Shown: positions 9,402 to 18,563, numbered from the stretch's first letter. The stretch is DNA of 64,000 bases from Actinomyces denticolens (GCF_002072185.1 NZ_MVIW01000008.1:17211-81210); one strand, 5' to 3'. Made by a program: numbers and translations. The notes: generated from the letters alone by a model not told the origin.

Positions 9402-11555
9402 TTGTCGAGATTGACGGAGCTGCTGCGGCAGGCGCGCAAGGCCGATCCGCAACTCGGTGCTGATCTGGAAGCCGAGATCGCCGCGCTCACCAAGCATCGC
9501 ACCTTCGGTCTCGTCTTCGAGCAGCATCAGCCCGAGGCTGTCGAGCTGCCCGGCAGGCCGGTGCGTCGTGGTGACAAGGTGCGCGTGCTGTCGCCCCGTG
9601 GGGAGACGAAGACCGGCGACCAGCGGCTGTGGCGTGTCGTGCGCATTGAGCGAGTCGAAGGGCGGCGCCTAGCCCATCTCGTGGAGCTGGACGTCGAGGA
9701 GCCCGATGGCCTGATCATGCCCGTCAACGACGTGGTGGTCGTCGCGGGCTTCCGGGACTGCATCTATCCCGGCCTCGTGGAGACGGGACGCATTGAGCGG
9801 GGTGGCGACAAGCCGTTCCACTCGGTCATAAACGCGGAGAATTACCACGCGCTGGAGATGCTGACATACACGCACAGGCACTCCATCGACGCAATATACA
9901 TCGACCCCCCCTACAACACAGGTGCCAAGGACTGGAAGTACAATAACAACTACGTTGAGGGGGACGATGACTATCGGCACTCGAAGTGGCTGGCGTTCAT
10001 GGAACGGCGCCTGAAGATCGCTCGTGAGCTGCTTAACCCCAACGAATCTGTGCTCATCGTCACGATTGACGAGAAGGAGTACCTTCGGTTGGGGCTGCTG
10101 CTGGAGCAGACATTCCCCGAGGCCCGAAGCCAGATGATCTCCAGCGTCATCAACCCGAAGGGGGTGTCACGTGGTGACTCTTTCCGCCGATCTGACGAGT
10201 ACCTCTTTATCGTAATGTTCGGCTCCGCTGCACCTCAGCGGTTGGAACTCAGCAGTGAGTGGACGGCGGGGAGTCTCGATAAGAACGAGTCCAGTCTTGG
10301 AGGGAAAGGCGAGGAGCCTGGATGGACATCAATGATGCGCCGTGGCTCGAACGCCGCCCGAGCGGATAGACCTGGGCTCTTCTACCCGATCTACGTCGAT
10401 CCAGCCGTTGGCCGAATTGAACACGTTGGTCCACCGCTTCTGTCTGATACTCATGAAGCGCCCGAAATCGAGGGGCTTGTGGCGACGCTTCCCCTTCGTC
10501 GGAACGGTTCGGAAGGTCGTTGGCAGATTGGTCCGGAAGAGCTGCGTTCTCGGATCGCTCAGGGCCGCGTGCGCATCGGGCGCAGGACCGCATATGGATT
10601 CGTTATCAACTATCTTCCCGATGGTGCCTACGCTGACGTCCTCTCGGATAGATTCGAGGTTGCCGGTCGTGCGCCCGATGGGTCACTCATCGCGCGAAGC
10701 GTGGGCGTCGACTCGCGGGCGCAGATACCGTTCACGCAGTGGCGCGTCCCATCCCACAACGCTTCAGAGCACGGATCGACGCTGCTCGCTTCTTTTCTCC
10801 CCGGGCGCAAGTTCCCGTTCCCGAAGTCGCTGTACGCCGTCGAGGATGCCCTCAGGTTCTTTGTGAAAGACAAGCCTGACGCGGTTGTCCTGGACTTCTT
10901 CTCCGGCTCGGGCACGACCGCTCACGCCGTGATGCGGTTGAACCGTCAGGATGGAGGGCGTCGTCAGTGTATCTCGGTGACGAACAACGAGGTGTCGGCT
11001 GACGAGCAGACAGGACTCCGCAAGCGGGGGCTGCGTCCCGGCGACGAGGACTGGGAAGTGTTGGGCATCTGCGACTACATCACCAAGCCGCGCCTCACGG
11101 CCGCGATCACCGGCCGGACCCCCGCGGGCGAGCTGATCAAGGGCGACTACAAGTTCACCGATGAGTTCCCGATGTCGGAGGGCTTCGAAGAGAACGCCAT
11201 GTTCTTCACCCTCACCTACGAGGCACCGTTGTCGGTCCGTCACAACCGTGCGTTCGAGCGTGTCGCGCCGATGCTGTGGCTCCGCGCTGGGTCCCGTGGC
11301 CGCGTCATCTACGACCTCGGCGAGGATGGCTGGGACGTGGCCGACTCCTACGGTGTGCTGGAGAACCTCGATCAGGTAGACGAGTTCGTTGTGGCGATGA
11401 GTGATTGCGAAGGTATCGAGATCGCGTACGTCGTCACGGACGATGACAGCGCCTTCCAGATGGTGTGCCGAGAGCTGCCGAGTAAAGTAGTACCGGTGCG
11501 CTTGTACGAGTCATACCTCCAGAACTTCGAGATCAACACGGGACGGAGCCTGTAG
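9402..11555 (+). CDS. mod: Type III restriction-modification DNA methyltransferase (Mod)
   Basis: A 717-residue beta-class N6-adenine or N4-cytosine methyltransferase. IDPPYNTG (DPPY at 168-171) comes first, and the AdoMet motif LDFFSGSGTTAHAV is near residue 500, so the order is that of type III Mod. Between them lies a long target-recognition region (about 230-470). The N-terminal 140 residues include a small basic segment (GRPVRRGDKVRVLSPRGE) not usual in EcoP-type Mod. Start TTG 9402 has AGGAGG upstream. The next gene, res, begins directly after the stop. Base composition is visibly less GC-rich than the flanks, suggesting acquisition. Confidence 0.85.
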   Translation: MSRLTELLRQARKADPQLGADLEAEIAALTKHRTFGLVFEQHQPEAVELPGRPVRRGDKVRVLSPRGETKTGDQRLWRVVRIERVEGRRLAHLVELDVEEPDGLIMPVNDVVVVAGFRDCIYPGLVETGRIERGGDKPFHSVINAENYHALEMLTYTHRHSIDAIYIDPPYNTGAKDWKYNNNYVEGDDDYRHSKWLAFMERRLKIARELLNPNESVLIVTIDEKEYLRLGLLLEQTFPEARSQMISSVINPKGVSRGDSFRRSDEYLFIVMFGSAAPQRLELSSEWTAGSLDKNESSLGGKGEEPGWTSMMRRGSNAARADRPGLFYPIYVDPAVGRIEHVGPPLLSDTHEAPEIEGLVATLPLRRNGSEGRWQIGPEELRSRIAQGRVRIGRRTAYGFVINYLPDGAYADVLSDRFEVAGRAPDGSLIARSVGVDSRAQIPFTQWRVPSHNASEHGSTLLASFLPGRKFPFPKSLYAVEDALRFFVKDKPDAVVLDFFSGSGTTAHAVMRLNRQDGGRRQCISVTNNEVSADEQTGLRKRGLRPGDEDWEVLGICDYITKPRLTAAITGRTPAGELIKGDYKFTDEFPMSEGFEENAMFFTLTYEAPLSVRHNRAFERVAPMLWLRAGSRGRVIYDLGEDGWDVADSYGVLENLDQVDEFVVAMSDCEGIEIAYVVTDDDSAFQMVCRELPSKVVPVRLYESYLQNFEINTGRSL

Positions 11556-14138
11556 ATGCGGTACACACTGAAGGACTACCAGGCCGAAGCCGTCCGCGAC
11601 GTGCTTCGGAACTTGGACCGTGCTCGCGATTCCTACCGCCGGTACAAGGCTCTCTCGCAATTCTCGTTGAGCGCCACGACCGGTGCCGGGAAGACAGTCA
11701 TGGCCGCTGCTGTAATCGAATCACTCTTTTTCGGCAACGACGAGTTCGACGTGGCCGGTGATCCGGGCGCCGTCGTGCTGTGGTTCTCGGATGACCCGGC
11801 GTTGAACGAGCAGTCGCGTGCTCGAATCCAAGCGGCGGCCAGCGAACTCGACCACCGCCTCCGTGTAGTGCCGACGACGTTCTCCGAGCCGACCTTCCGG
11901 CCAGGCAACGTGTACTTCCTGAATACGCAAAAGCTGAGCAAAAACTCTCGCCTGGTCAAGGGCGCACCGGAAGCCAGCGGCAATGACACGCTGCCAGGTC
12001 TGGAGCCCCGCCCCGACGAGGCTCAGTCCTCCATCTACGATACGATCACGAACACCATCGCCAATGAAGATCTGACGCTCTACCTCGTGCTGGACGAGGC
12101 GCACCGCGGCATGGGGACGCGCGCACATGAACGGTCCACCATCGTGCAGCGACTCATCAACGGCCAGGGGAGAGTACCTGCGATGCCGGTTGTCTTTGGC
12201 ATCTCAGCCACGGTTGAGCGGTTCGAGACTGCGATGAAGGACGCCAAAGGCCGTGACGCCCTCCCGTCCGTGCAGGTAGACTCCGCGCTCGTCCAGGCAT
12301 CGGGACTCTTGAAGGATGACATCGTCCTGTCGATCCCTGCCGAGGACGGCGCGTTCGAGACCGTGCTCCTGACCAAGGCTGTCGAGAAGATCAAGGTATC
12401 CGAGAGTGCGTGGCAGGACTACGCGCGCGAGCAGGGCGAATCCGAAGCCGTCCGCTCACTGCTGGTGGTTCAGGTCGGGGACAAGCCTTCGCGGGAAGCC
12501 CTCACCCGGACGCTGGACACGATCTACGAGGCCTGGCCGGAGCTGCCTTACGGCGCCGTAGCGAATGTCTTCGGCGAGCACACGGACCTGACAATTGGAC
12601 AGCAGGTCGTGCCGTACATCGAGCCGCAGCGCGTCCAGGACGCTACGCACGTACGTGTGCTGCTGGCCAAGAGTGCAATCTCGACCGGCTGGGACTGTCC
12701 GCGCGCCGAGGTGCTCGTCTCGTTCCGCCCTGCCAAGGACCGCACCCACATCACGCAGCTGCTCGGGCGGATGATGCGTACACCCCTCGCTCGGCGGATC
12801 CCCGGCAATGAGCTGCTGAATTCAGTAGATTGCCTGCTGCCGCTGTTTGACCGTAAGACCGCCACCGGAGTGGCGGAGCTGCTCATGAAAGGCGCGACGA
12901 GCAAGGATGCCGACGAAGGTGAGGACGGAGGTGGTGGCCTCGGGCGCCGTGTGTTGTTCGAACCGATCCCGCTGCACCCGAACCCGGCGATCACCCAGGC
13001 CGTGTGGGAGAGCTTCGCGGCCATCCCGTCGGTGACGATCCCGAAGAGGAACGTCAAACCTATCCGCCGGCTCACCGCAACGGCGACAGCGTTGTCGAAG
13101 GACCACCTCGTGGATGAGGCCGTGGAGAAAGCCCACAAGCACCTCCACGCGGTGCTCGACGGGCGCGCCGTCCAGTACAAGGAGAAGATCGCCAAGGCTC
13201 GAGAGGACGTGCTCACGATGGAAGGCCAGGAAATCCGAGGCCAGATCGGCGGCGGGTTCTCCTACCGTGCGTTCTCTGTTAGTGCTGACCCGCGCGCCAT
13301 TGATGACTACTACCGCACAGCCACGCGGATCCTGAGCCCGGCGCTGTGCTCCTCCTATGTCGACCACCTCGTCGGGCCGGACGGCGACGAGGATGATCTC
13401 CTTGAAGCGCACATCACCGTCGCCGCACTCGGTCGAGTACACGATATCGTCCAGGCGGTCGAGCACGAGGCCGATACCCTATCCCGCGAGTGGCTCACGC
13501 AGACCCGCGTCGCACGCAAGGGACTGAGCGACGAACGCCAGGCCGATTACGATAGGCTGGAGTCGATGTCGACGATGCCCGAGCCGATCGCGTTCTTCGT
13601 TCCGAAGAACGGTCAGGCCGACACCAAGGTGCGTCACCCGGACGGCATGGAGGAGGACCTGCCCACCCGCGAGATGCACCTACTTGCATCCGCGGACGGG
13701 ACGGTCCCGATCAGCTTGAACGAGTGGGAGCGCAAGGTCCTCGACTCCGAAGCCGCGCAGCCCGGCTTCCAGGGCTGGTACCGCAACCCCGACCGTTCGG
13801 TAAAGGAATCCCTCGCCGTGGCCTACAGGGACGAGGTGGGCGACTGGAAGGCGCTGCGCCCGGACTTCATCTTCTTCGGCACCAACCACGACGGCAGCGT
13901 CGCCGTGGACCTCGTAGACCCACACGGCCATCACCTCTCCGACGCGCTGCCGAAACTACGAGGAATGGCGGACTTCGCGGAGCGCTTCGCGAACGATTTC
14001 CGCCGCATCGAGTCCGTGGCCGAGACGGGTGGTGTGCTGCGCGTCCTCGACCTCACCAAGCCTCGTGTGCGGGAGGCGATCCGCGATGCTCAGAGCGCCA
14101 AGGCACTGTACGAGTCGGAGTTGGCCAGTGACTACTGA
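11556..14138 (+). CDS. res: Type III restriction enzyme, helicase-nuclease subunit (Res)
   Basis: An 860-residue superfamily 2 helicase. Walker A is TTGAGKT (41-47), motif II is LVLDEAHRG near residue 178, motif III is GISAT near 216, and motif VI is in HITQLLGRMMRTP near residue 405. The C-terminal region (about 765-790) has RPDFIFFGTNHDG then VDLVDPHGHH, placed where the PD-(D/E)XK nuclease is expected but with D-P-H in place of (D/E)xK. It starts on the base after mod ends, so the two are co-transcribed. It would translocate from unmodified sites and cleave DNA together with Mod. Confidence 0.82.
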   Translation: MRYTLKDYQAEAVRDVLRNLDRARDSYRRYKALSQFSLSATTGAGKTVMAAAVIESLFFGNDEFDVAGDPGAVVLWFSDDPALNEQSRARIQAAASELDHRLRVVPTTFSEPTFRPGNVYFLNTQKLSKNSRLVKGAPEASGNDTLPGLEPRPDEAQSSIYDTITNTIANEDLTLYLVLDEAHRGMGTRAHERSTIVQRLINGQGRVPAMPVVFGISATVERFETAMKDAKGRDALPSVQVDSALVQASGLLKDDIVLSIPAEDGAFETVLLTKAVEKIKVSESAWQDYAREQGESEAVRSLLVVQVGDKPSREALTRTLDTIYEAWPELPYGAVANVFGEHTDLTIGQQVVPYIEPQRVQDATHVRVLLAKSAISTGWDCPRAEVLVSFRPAKDRTHITQLLGRMMRTPLARRIPGNELLNSVDCLLPLFDRKTATGVAELLMKGATSKDADEGEDGGGGLGRRVLFEPIPLHPNPAITQAVWESFAAIPSVTIPKRNVKPIRRLTATATALSKDHLVDEAVEKAHKHLHAVLDGRAVQYKEKIAKAREDVLTMEGQEIRGQIGGGFSYRAFSVSADPRAIDDYYRTATRILSPALCSSYVDHLVGPDGDEDDLLEAHITVAALGRVHDIVQAVEHEADTLSREWLTQTRVARKGLSDERQADYDRLESMSTMPEPIAFFVPKNGQADTKVRHPDGMEEDLPTREMHLLASADGTVPISLNEWERKVLDSEAAQPGFQGWYRNPDRSVKESLAVAYRDEVGDWKALRPDFIFFGTNHDGSVAVDLVDPHGHHLSDALPKLRGMADFAERFANDFRRIESVAETGGVLRVLDLTKPRVREAIRDAQSAKALYESELASDY

Positions 14139-14207
14139 CCGGCGCACCCAGCCCGTACCCGTTCCCAGCGTGCGGGCCGGTATTCGCCGCACAGGGAGGC
14201 AGTGGTG

Positions 14208-14723
14208 ATGGGAGAGCCGCAGGAACCGTCGCAACGCGCGGCCATCCAAGCGGAGGTGGCTCGCATCCTCGAAAGCGCTGTATTCTCGGCGCAGGGTCAG
14301 TTCGAAGCAGCCAAAGCATGGAGGGTGCTCCATTGGACCCTCGGTGTCCTTACCGCGGCGCTGAGCGCGCTGGCTGCGGTACTGACGTTTGCTACCGAAG
14401 CCCAGGTTGCTTCGGGAGTCCTGGCGGTGGTCGCGGCCATCGCTTCCGCGACCCTGACGAGCAGCCGTCCCGACAAACTCGCTGAGCGGGCCGTGGCTCG
14501 GGGCAACGACTACACGGCTTTGCGGAACGACTCACGGCGTTTGCTGCATGTACACGTTCCCAACGACGAGATCGGTGTTCTTCGGGCAGCGCTTGACGGA
14601 CTTGCTGGACGTGCCTCCGATCTGGACCACACTTCAGACCCGATTCCGCGGTTTGCCTACAACAAGGCCAAGCGGAACATCGAGCGGGACTGCGGGCAAC
14701 AGTTCGAGGTCGATGCCCAGTGA
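14208..14723 (+). CDS. SLATT-domain two-helix membrane protein, CBASS-type effector
   Basis: A 171-residue protein. An N-terminal amphipathic region is followed by two membrane helices (about 40-61 and 67-83) and a cytoplasmic helical tail with KLAERAVARGNDYTALRNDSRRLL. This matches the SLATT family (SMODS and SLOG-associating 2TM effector). ATG 14208 lies 8 bases after GGAGG; GTG codons at 14202 and 14205 are alternatives. Its end overlaps the CD-NTase start by GTGA, so the two are translationally coupled. In known systems a cyclic nucleotide triggers such effectors to permeabilise the membrane. Confidence 0.75.
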   Translation: MGEPQEPSQRAAIQAEVARILESAVFSAQGQFEAAKAWRVLHWTLGVLTAALSALAAVLTFATEAQVASGVLAVVAAIASATLTSSRPDKLAERAVARGNDYTALRNDSRRLLHVHVPNDEIGVLRAALDGLAGRASDLDHTSDPIPRFAYNKAKRNIERDCGQQFEVDAQ

Positions 14724-15583
14724 GTGCGACAGCAATCTCTACGTTGGAGTCGTTGATCCGTACGATGACTCCCGACGAGGCAGCGCGTTCTGCGGCTGCA
14801 AAGCACCGCAAGGAGATCGAGGAATGGCTCATGTATGACCTGGGCATTATCCGCATGCGTGAGACGGGCTCATGGCATCACGGGACTGCGCTTGACGGGT
14901 TCAGCGACGTGGACTACTTCGTCTCGATGCGCAACAGCCGTCCCTCTGTCTCCACTACGGCTCTCGAAGAACTGCGCGCATCACTGTCGCGCGGCATACG
15001 TGGTGCGTATGTCTCAATCGACCGTCCAGCCGTGCGCCTGCGCTATTTTGAAGACGGTCCCGATGTGGAGATTACGCCCGCCTATATCCGGGACACCGAC
15101 GATTATGATATTCCCGATCCTGATAGCACCGGATGGATACGAAGCAACCCGGCAGTCCACCTGGAGTACGTAGATAGGGCGCAGAAGGAAACTGACGGTC
15201 GTGCCAAGGGCCTTATCCGTCTCGTGAAGACCTGGAAGTCCTGGAACAACGTTCCGCTCTCGTCGTTTTATCTTGAGATGCGCACTGCGCAATATGTGCT
15301 CAACAATATGCCGATCATCTACGACTGGGACCTTCGCGATTTCTTCAAGAGTCTCGCCAACAGCGGACTCCGGGAGATGAACGATCCGACCAACTACGGA
15401 CGGAGAATCACGACAGGCACGAGCAACCTCGCGGAGTCGATCACCGCGAAGTATGCGGTCGAAGAGGCCGCACGCCTAACGAGGCTCGCGCGCGAAGCCG
15501 CGGAGGACAGTGACCATTCGACAGCCATCCGCCATCTGTGTACCCTGTTTAACTGCGAAAGGGGCGAGGTTAGTGCGTGGTGA
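14720..15583 (+). CDS. SMODS/CD-NTase-like nucleotidyltransferase (CBASS signal synthase)
   Basis: A 287-residue nucleotidyltransferase of the polymerase-beta superfamily. TGSWHHGTALDGFSDVDYFV places the GS motif at 50-51 and the metal aspartates at D63 and D65. A third acidic strand follows as PDVEITPAY (D115, E117). The helical C-terminal half with RLVKTWKSWNN fits the SMODS/CD-NTase helical domain. It would make a cyclic di- or oligonucleotide upon phage infection and activate the upstream SLATT protein. No HORMA, TRIP13, E1/E2 or JAB gene follows, so this is a minimal two-gene (type I) arrangement. The nucleotide product cannot be predicted. Confidence 0.82.
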   Translation: MSATAISTLESLIRTMTPDEAARSAAAKHRKEIEEWLMYDLGIIRMRETGSWHHGTALDGFSDVDYFVSMRNSRPSVSTTALEELRASLSRGIRGAYVSIDRPAVRLRYFEDGPDVEITPAYIRDTDDYDIPDPDSTGWIRSNPAVHLEYVDRAQKETDGRAKGLIRLVKTWKSWNNVPLSSFYLEMRTAQYVLNNMPIIYDWDLRDFFKSLANSGLREMNDPTNYGRRITTGTSNLAESITAKYAVEEAARLTRLAREAAEDSDHSTAIRHLCTLFNCERGEVSAW

Positions 15584-15841
15584 GGTGACATCTGATGAGG
15601 CTTTCCCTGTGGGTGGCCTGGAATGATTTGCATCATGCCTGCCCAGGACCCTTGAGAGTTTCGTGAGGACGTTGTGAGTGGCCCGGTCCCGTAAGGATGG
15701 CATCAGAACACCTCTCAGATGCTACAGTTGATAGAGATACTCTTTTTTGAGCTTAATGTTAGGCGGAAAGGGGTCGAGTTCCGGTTCAATGTGTGAGTTG
15801 GGCTTACATCTAGTGGGAAAAGTAGTCGCCATGGGAGAGCG

Positions 15842-17326
15842 ATGGCCAGAGATCCTCTGAATCTCGATGAGGCTGCCGAGTGGGCTGGCTTGTGGTGGCT
15901 GCCGGACGACCCTGAGAATCAGCTCCCAGGCGTCATGCGGTACGACGGAGAAGGCAACCCTTCGCTCTCATTGATCGGCGCATTCGAGGACCGCATCACC
16001 TCTAACCCGGAACCGGGGGTAATGGTCGTTCATGAGGGCGCCAGGACGTGGGAGGTCATCTACGGTATGGCCGGGCAACGTGAGGTCACGCTCCTGGGCT
16101 GCATCCCTATCCGTTCGAAACGGGCCGTGTTGGTGCAGGGGAAGAGCCCAGATACGCAGACCGTGACCGCGACGATAGCGATCATCGGTGCGCACGTCAG
16201 CGGAGAAGAGGGCGCGGCGTTCGCGGCGGCCGAGGTCTCGGTTGAAGACTTGACGTACTGGGCTGCATCGTCTGTGTTCGAGACCACGGCCGGTACTTCC
16301 GGAGACAAGATTGACGGGAGTGGGACCATCTCGGTGAAACCGGTCGAGCCCCAGGCGGTGACGGTCGATGGCACAGAATACCGCCTCGTGCACACTCACA
16401 CCCTGCCGTACTTCAACTGGCGCAAGGGTGAAACCGTCGGACGCATGCGCGAGACGGTCTCCGTCCGTGTGTGCCGGGCGGAGCCGTTCGCCCTGAGGGC
16501 GGCGCTGGAGGCGGCGAACCTCATACAGGATCTGATCGCGCTGGCAACGCACCGCGCCGCTGGCGTGATCTGGCTCCAGCTGGAGGTTGCTGGGACCGAG
16601 TCGGTCCGCCGGAACGGTCAGCGGGTTCCGCGCAGGAAGGCCGATGTCCTCTATTCTCCCCTGGCGCTTGGTAAGCATGACGCGAAGGCTGTGGATCCTC
16701 ACCGCGTCTTTTTCACTTGTGACGAAATCCCGTTCGAGGAAATCGTGCCCCGTTGGTGCGAGGCGCATGGTCGACTGCAGGCAGCGATCAACATGATCCT
16801 GGGTCTGCGCTACGCGCCGGACCGCTTCATCGAGAACAGCCTCCTGATGGCGGTAGGTGCTGCCGAGGTCCTGCACCGTGGCCTCCGCATCGATGAGAAG
16901 CCATTCTCCGAGGTGGACTTCGCGGCGATGCGCGACGCCGTGCTCCGCCAGGTGCCCGAAGAACACCGCAGCAGATTCAAGGGGATGATCAGAAACGATC
17001 CGACACTCCGAGACAGACTTCGTTCCCTCGCCGCTCGCCCGGACCCGGAAGCAATTGCGCAGCTTGTGCCGAACGTCGATCAATGGGCGAAGCGGACGAC
17101 GCAAGCCCGTAATTATCTCGCACACGAGGGCCGGACGCCTAAGCATTCTATCGATGAGCTGGTGGCGATCGTCGAGACCACGAGAGCAGTCGTTATCCTC
17201 AATGTTCTGCACGAGCTCGGGTTGCCAGCAGAGCGGCAGCGCCAAATCGTGCAAGAGAACTCACAGTTGCGGGCGGTCTCCCGGGAAGCGCGCGAGTGGT
17301 TGGTGGCTCTAGAACCCGACTCCTGA
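15842..17326 (+). CDS. apeA: ApeA-like HEPN antiphage protein
   Basis: A 494-residue protein. The N-terminal about 300 residues resemble the ApeA N-terminal beta-rich domain (GLWWLPDDPENQLPGVMRYDGEG). The C-terminal part is a HEPN domain with the catalytic Rx4H motif R423-N-Y-L-A-H428 followed by EG. HEPN proteins of this kind are RNases; ApeA is a known single-gene abortive-infection defence. GGGAGAG precedes ATG 15842. A 258-base AT-richer gap separates it from the CD-NTase, so it probably has its own promoter. Family assignment is by recognition, not alignment. Confidence 0.75.
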   Translation: MARDPLNLDEAAEWAGLWWLPDDPENQLPGVMRYDGEGNPSLSLIGAFEDRITSNPEPGVMVVHEGARTWEVIYGMAGQREVTLLGCIPIRSKRAVLVQGKSPDTQTVTATIAIIGAHVSGEEGAAFAAAEVSVEDLTYWAASSVFETTAGTSGDKIDGSGTISVKPVEPQAVTVDGTEYRLVHTHTLPYFNWRKGETVGRMRETVSVRVCRAEPFALRAALEAANLIQDLIALATHRAAGVIWLQLEVAGTESVRRNGQRVPRRKADVLYSPLALGKHDAKAVDPHRVFFTCDEIPFEEIVPRWCEAHGRLQAAINMILGLRYAPDRFIENSLLMAVGAAEVLHRGLRIDEKPFSEVDFAAMRDAVLRQVPEEHRSRFKGMIRNDPTLRDRLRSLAARPDPEAIAQLVPNVDQWAKRTTQARNYLAHEGRTPKHSIDELVAIVETTRAVVILNVLHELGLPAERQRQIVQENSQLRAVSREAREWLVALEPDS

Positions 17327-17546
17327 GCGACGCAGATGTCGTCGTTCTCCGGACGTGGTCGGGTGGCCGCGGGCAGGAGGAGGCCGTCCCTCGGCCCCGC
17401 GTGCACAGCATCCCGCCCGCACCCTCAAACCGGAAGAGCCCCAAAAGGCCTCCGGCAGACGGACAAGCTCTGTGCCAGCGTCTTCGCCACTAGTGGTGGC
17501 AAGCGGTCGCGGCGGTAAGGCCGGCGGCCGCGAATTGGCTCATATG

Positions 17547-17816
17547 TCAGGCGACAAGATCGCCGTAATCTTGCTGAATCCGCTGGGCTGAGCTTCCAAC
17601 GAAGGTGCCAATCGAATCCCAAGACATGCCGGTTCTCCGGGCTGCTTGTACGGCGTCTTTCAGGTGACGTTCGGCGTTTGACCGCTCCGCGACTGCTGCG
17701 CGAAGCGCGTTCACTGCGGTTACGTCGAGTTCATCTTCGGGTGACGGAGTGTATTCCTCGAAGCGGGTGACAAGTTTGTCCGAGCTGGCGAGGATTTCTT
17801 CAACTGTGCGCGGCAT
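17547..17816 (-). CDS. Small HTH-like protein, probable antitoxin
   Basis: An 89-residue acidic protein (MPRTVEEILASSDKLVTRFE at the start) ending in RRTGMSWDSIGTFVGSSAQRIQQ, which looks like a helix-turn-helix. ATG 17816 is chosen because GAGGTG lies 6 bases upstream; GTG 17825, overlapping the upstream stop, is the alternative. It follows the small gene at 17822-18061 on the same strand, the usual two-gene toxin-antitoxin layout. Function is inferred from size, order and the HTH-like tail. Confidence 0.5.
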   Translation of the reverse strand: MPRTVEEILASSDKLVTRFEEYTPSPEDELDVTAVNALRAAVAERSNAERHLKDAVQAARRTGMSWDSIGTFVGSSAQRIQQDYGDLVA

Positions 17817-17821
17817 GATGG

Positions 17822-18061
17822 TCACCTCAGGAACTTCTTGCGAGCTTGCATGGCGTGAACGATAACGACGGTAGTCGTTGCTCGTATGTAGCCGACCTCA
17901 AGGATCAACGCGGCCTCATTTGCGCCGATGATCATCGTAAACCCGTCACCAAGATCCCATGCTCGGATTGGGTTCCGGTAGGCGTGAAGGATCGCGACCT
18001 CATCGAGTCCATGCTTGAGGCTTGAGCGCGGACGGAGCGATGATCGGATCCTCCATGGCAT
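17822..18061 (-). CDS. Small protein, probable toxin partner
   Basis: About 79 residues from ATG 18061. The centre reads KHGLDEVAILHAYRNPIRAWD, then a strand-rich stretch (FTMIIGANEAALILEVGYI), ending HAMQARKKFLR. Small toxins of the BrnT/RelE-like size class have this composition and a terminal HAMxAR-K motif, but I cannot assign a family firmly. It is the first gene of a two-gene unit; the second, probable antitoxin starts at or just after its stop. It lies at the distal end of the defence island. Confidence 0.5.
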   Translation of the reverse strand: MPWRIRSSLRPRSSLKHGLDEVAILHAYRNPIRAWDLGDGFTMIIGANEAALILEVGYIRATTTVVIVHAMQARKKFLR

Positions 18062-18241
18062 CCAAGGTAGCACTGTCGGGCTCCGTCGGCCATGGTGCTG
18101 CAGATGGGCCAGGGGTGTCTCTGGGGGCTCCTTGCTCAGCATGGCGTGGCGTCAAGGCGCGGTTGTTCGGACATGAGTGGCAGGCGGGGCGATACTGCTG
18201 TCGCTGCCATGGGGCGAACTTGCTTCGGCCTTCAAACCTCT

Positions 18242-18269
18242 TTGCGGGCCGGGCTCGCCGTGTCATACT
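18242..18269 (+). promoter_or_regulatory. Probable promoter of the YegP-like gene
   Basis: TTGCGG (18242-18247), 16-base spacer, CATACT (18264-18269), placing transcription start about 30 bases before the ATG at 18305. An AGGAG ribosome site lies in the leader. Confidence 0.4.
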
Positions 18270-18304
18270 CGTTTTAAGTTGTCCCTGACACAGAGGAGAA
18301 GACG

Positions 18305-18490
18305 ATGGCAGGCAAGTTCGAGGTCTACGAAGACAGCTCCGGCAAGTTCCGCTTCCGCCTCAAGGCCGGCAACGGCGAGGTCGTCGCCACCGGCCAGGCC
18401 TACGAGACCAAGGCCGCTGCGGTCAAGGGAACCAAGGCCGTCCAGCGCGCCGCCGCCGACGCCGCGATCAAGGACCTCACCGAGGACTGA
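18305..18490 (+). CDS. YegP/DUF1508 family small protein
   Basis: A 61-residue protein with the single DUF1508 unit: KFEVYEDSSGKFRFRLKAGN then GEVVATGQAYETKAAAVKG. E. coli YegP has two such units; single-unit forms are common in actinobacteria. The molecular function is unknown. The gene has a clear GAGGAGA ribosome site and is followed by a strong hairpin. Composition returns to high GC here, so this marks the right edge of the less GC-rich island. Confidence 0.85.
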   Translation: MAGKFEVYEDSSGKFRFRLKAGNGEVVATGQAYETKAAAVKGTKAVQRAAADAAIKDLTED

Positions 18491-18531
18491 ACCGGCGCCA
18501 ACCATCGGCGGCCAGTCGAACGCAACGCGCA

Positions 18532-18563
18532 GGGGTGCGCGGAGCAACCGCTCCGCGCACCCC
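18532..18563. terminator. 14-bp stem hairpin between convergent genes
   Basis: GGGGTGCGCGGAGC, loop AACC, then the exact complement. No long T run follows on either strand. Its position between the ends of the YegP-like gene and the wall-binding gene suits a bidirectional terminator. Confidence 0.75.
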
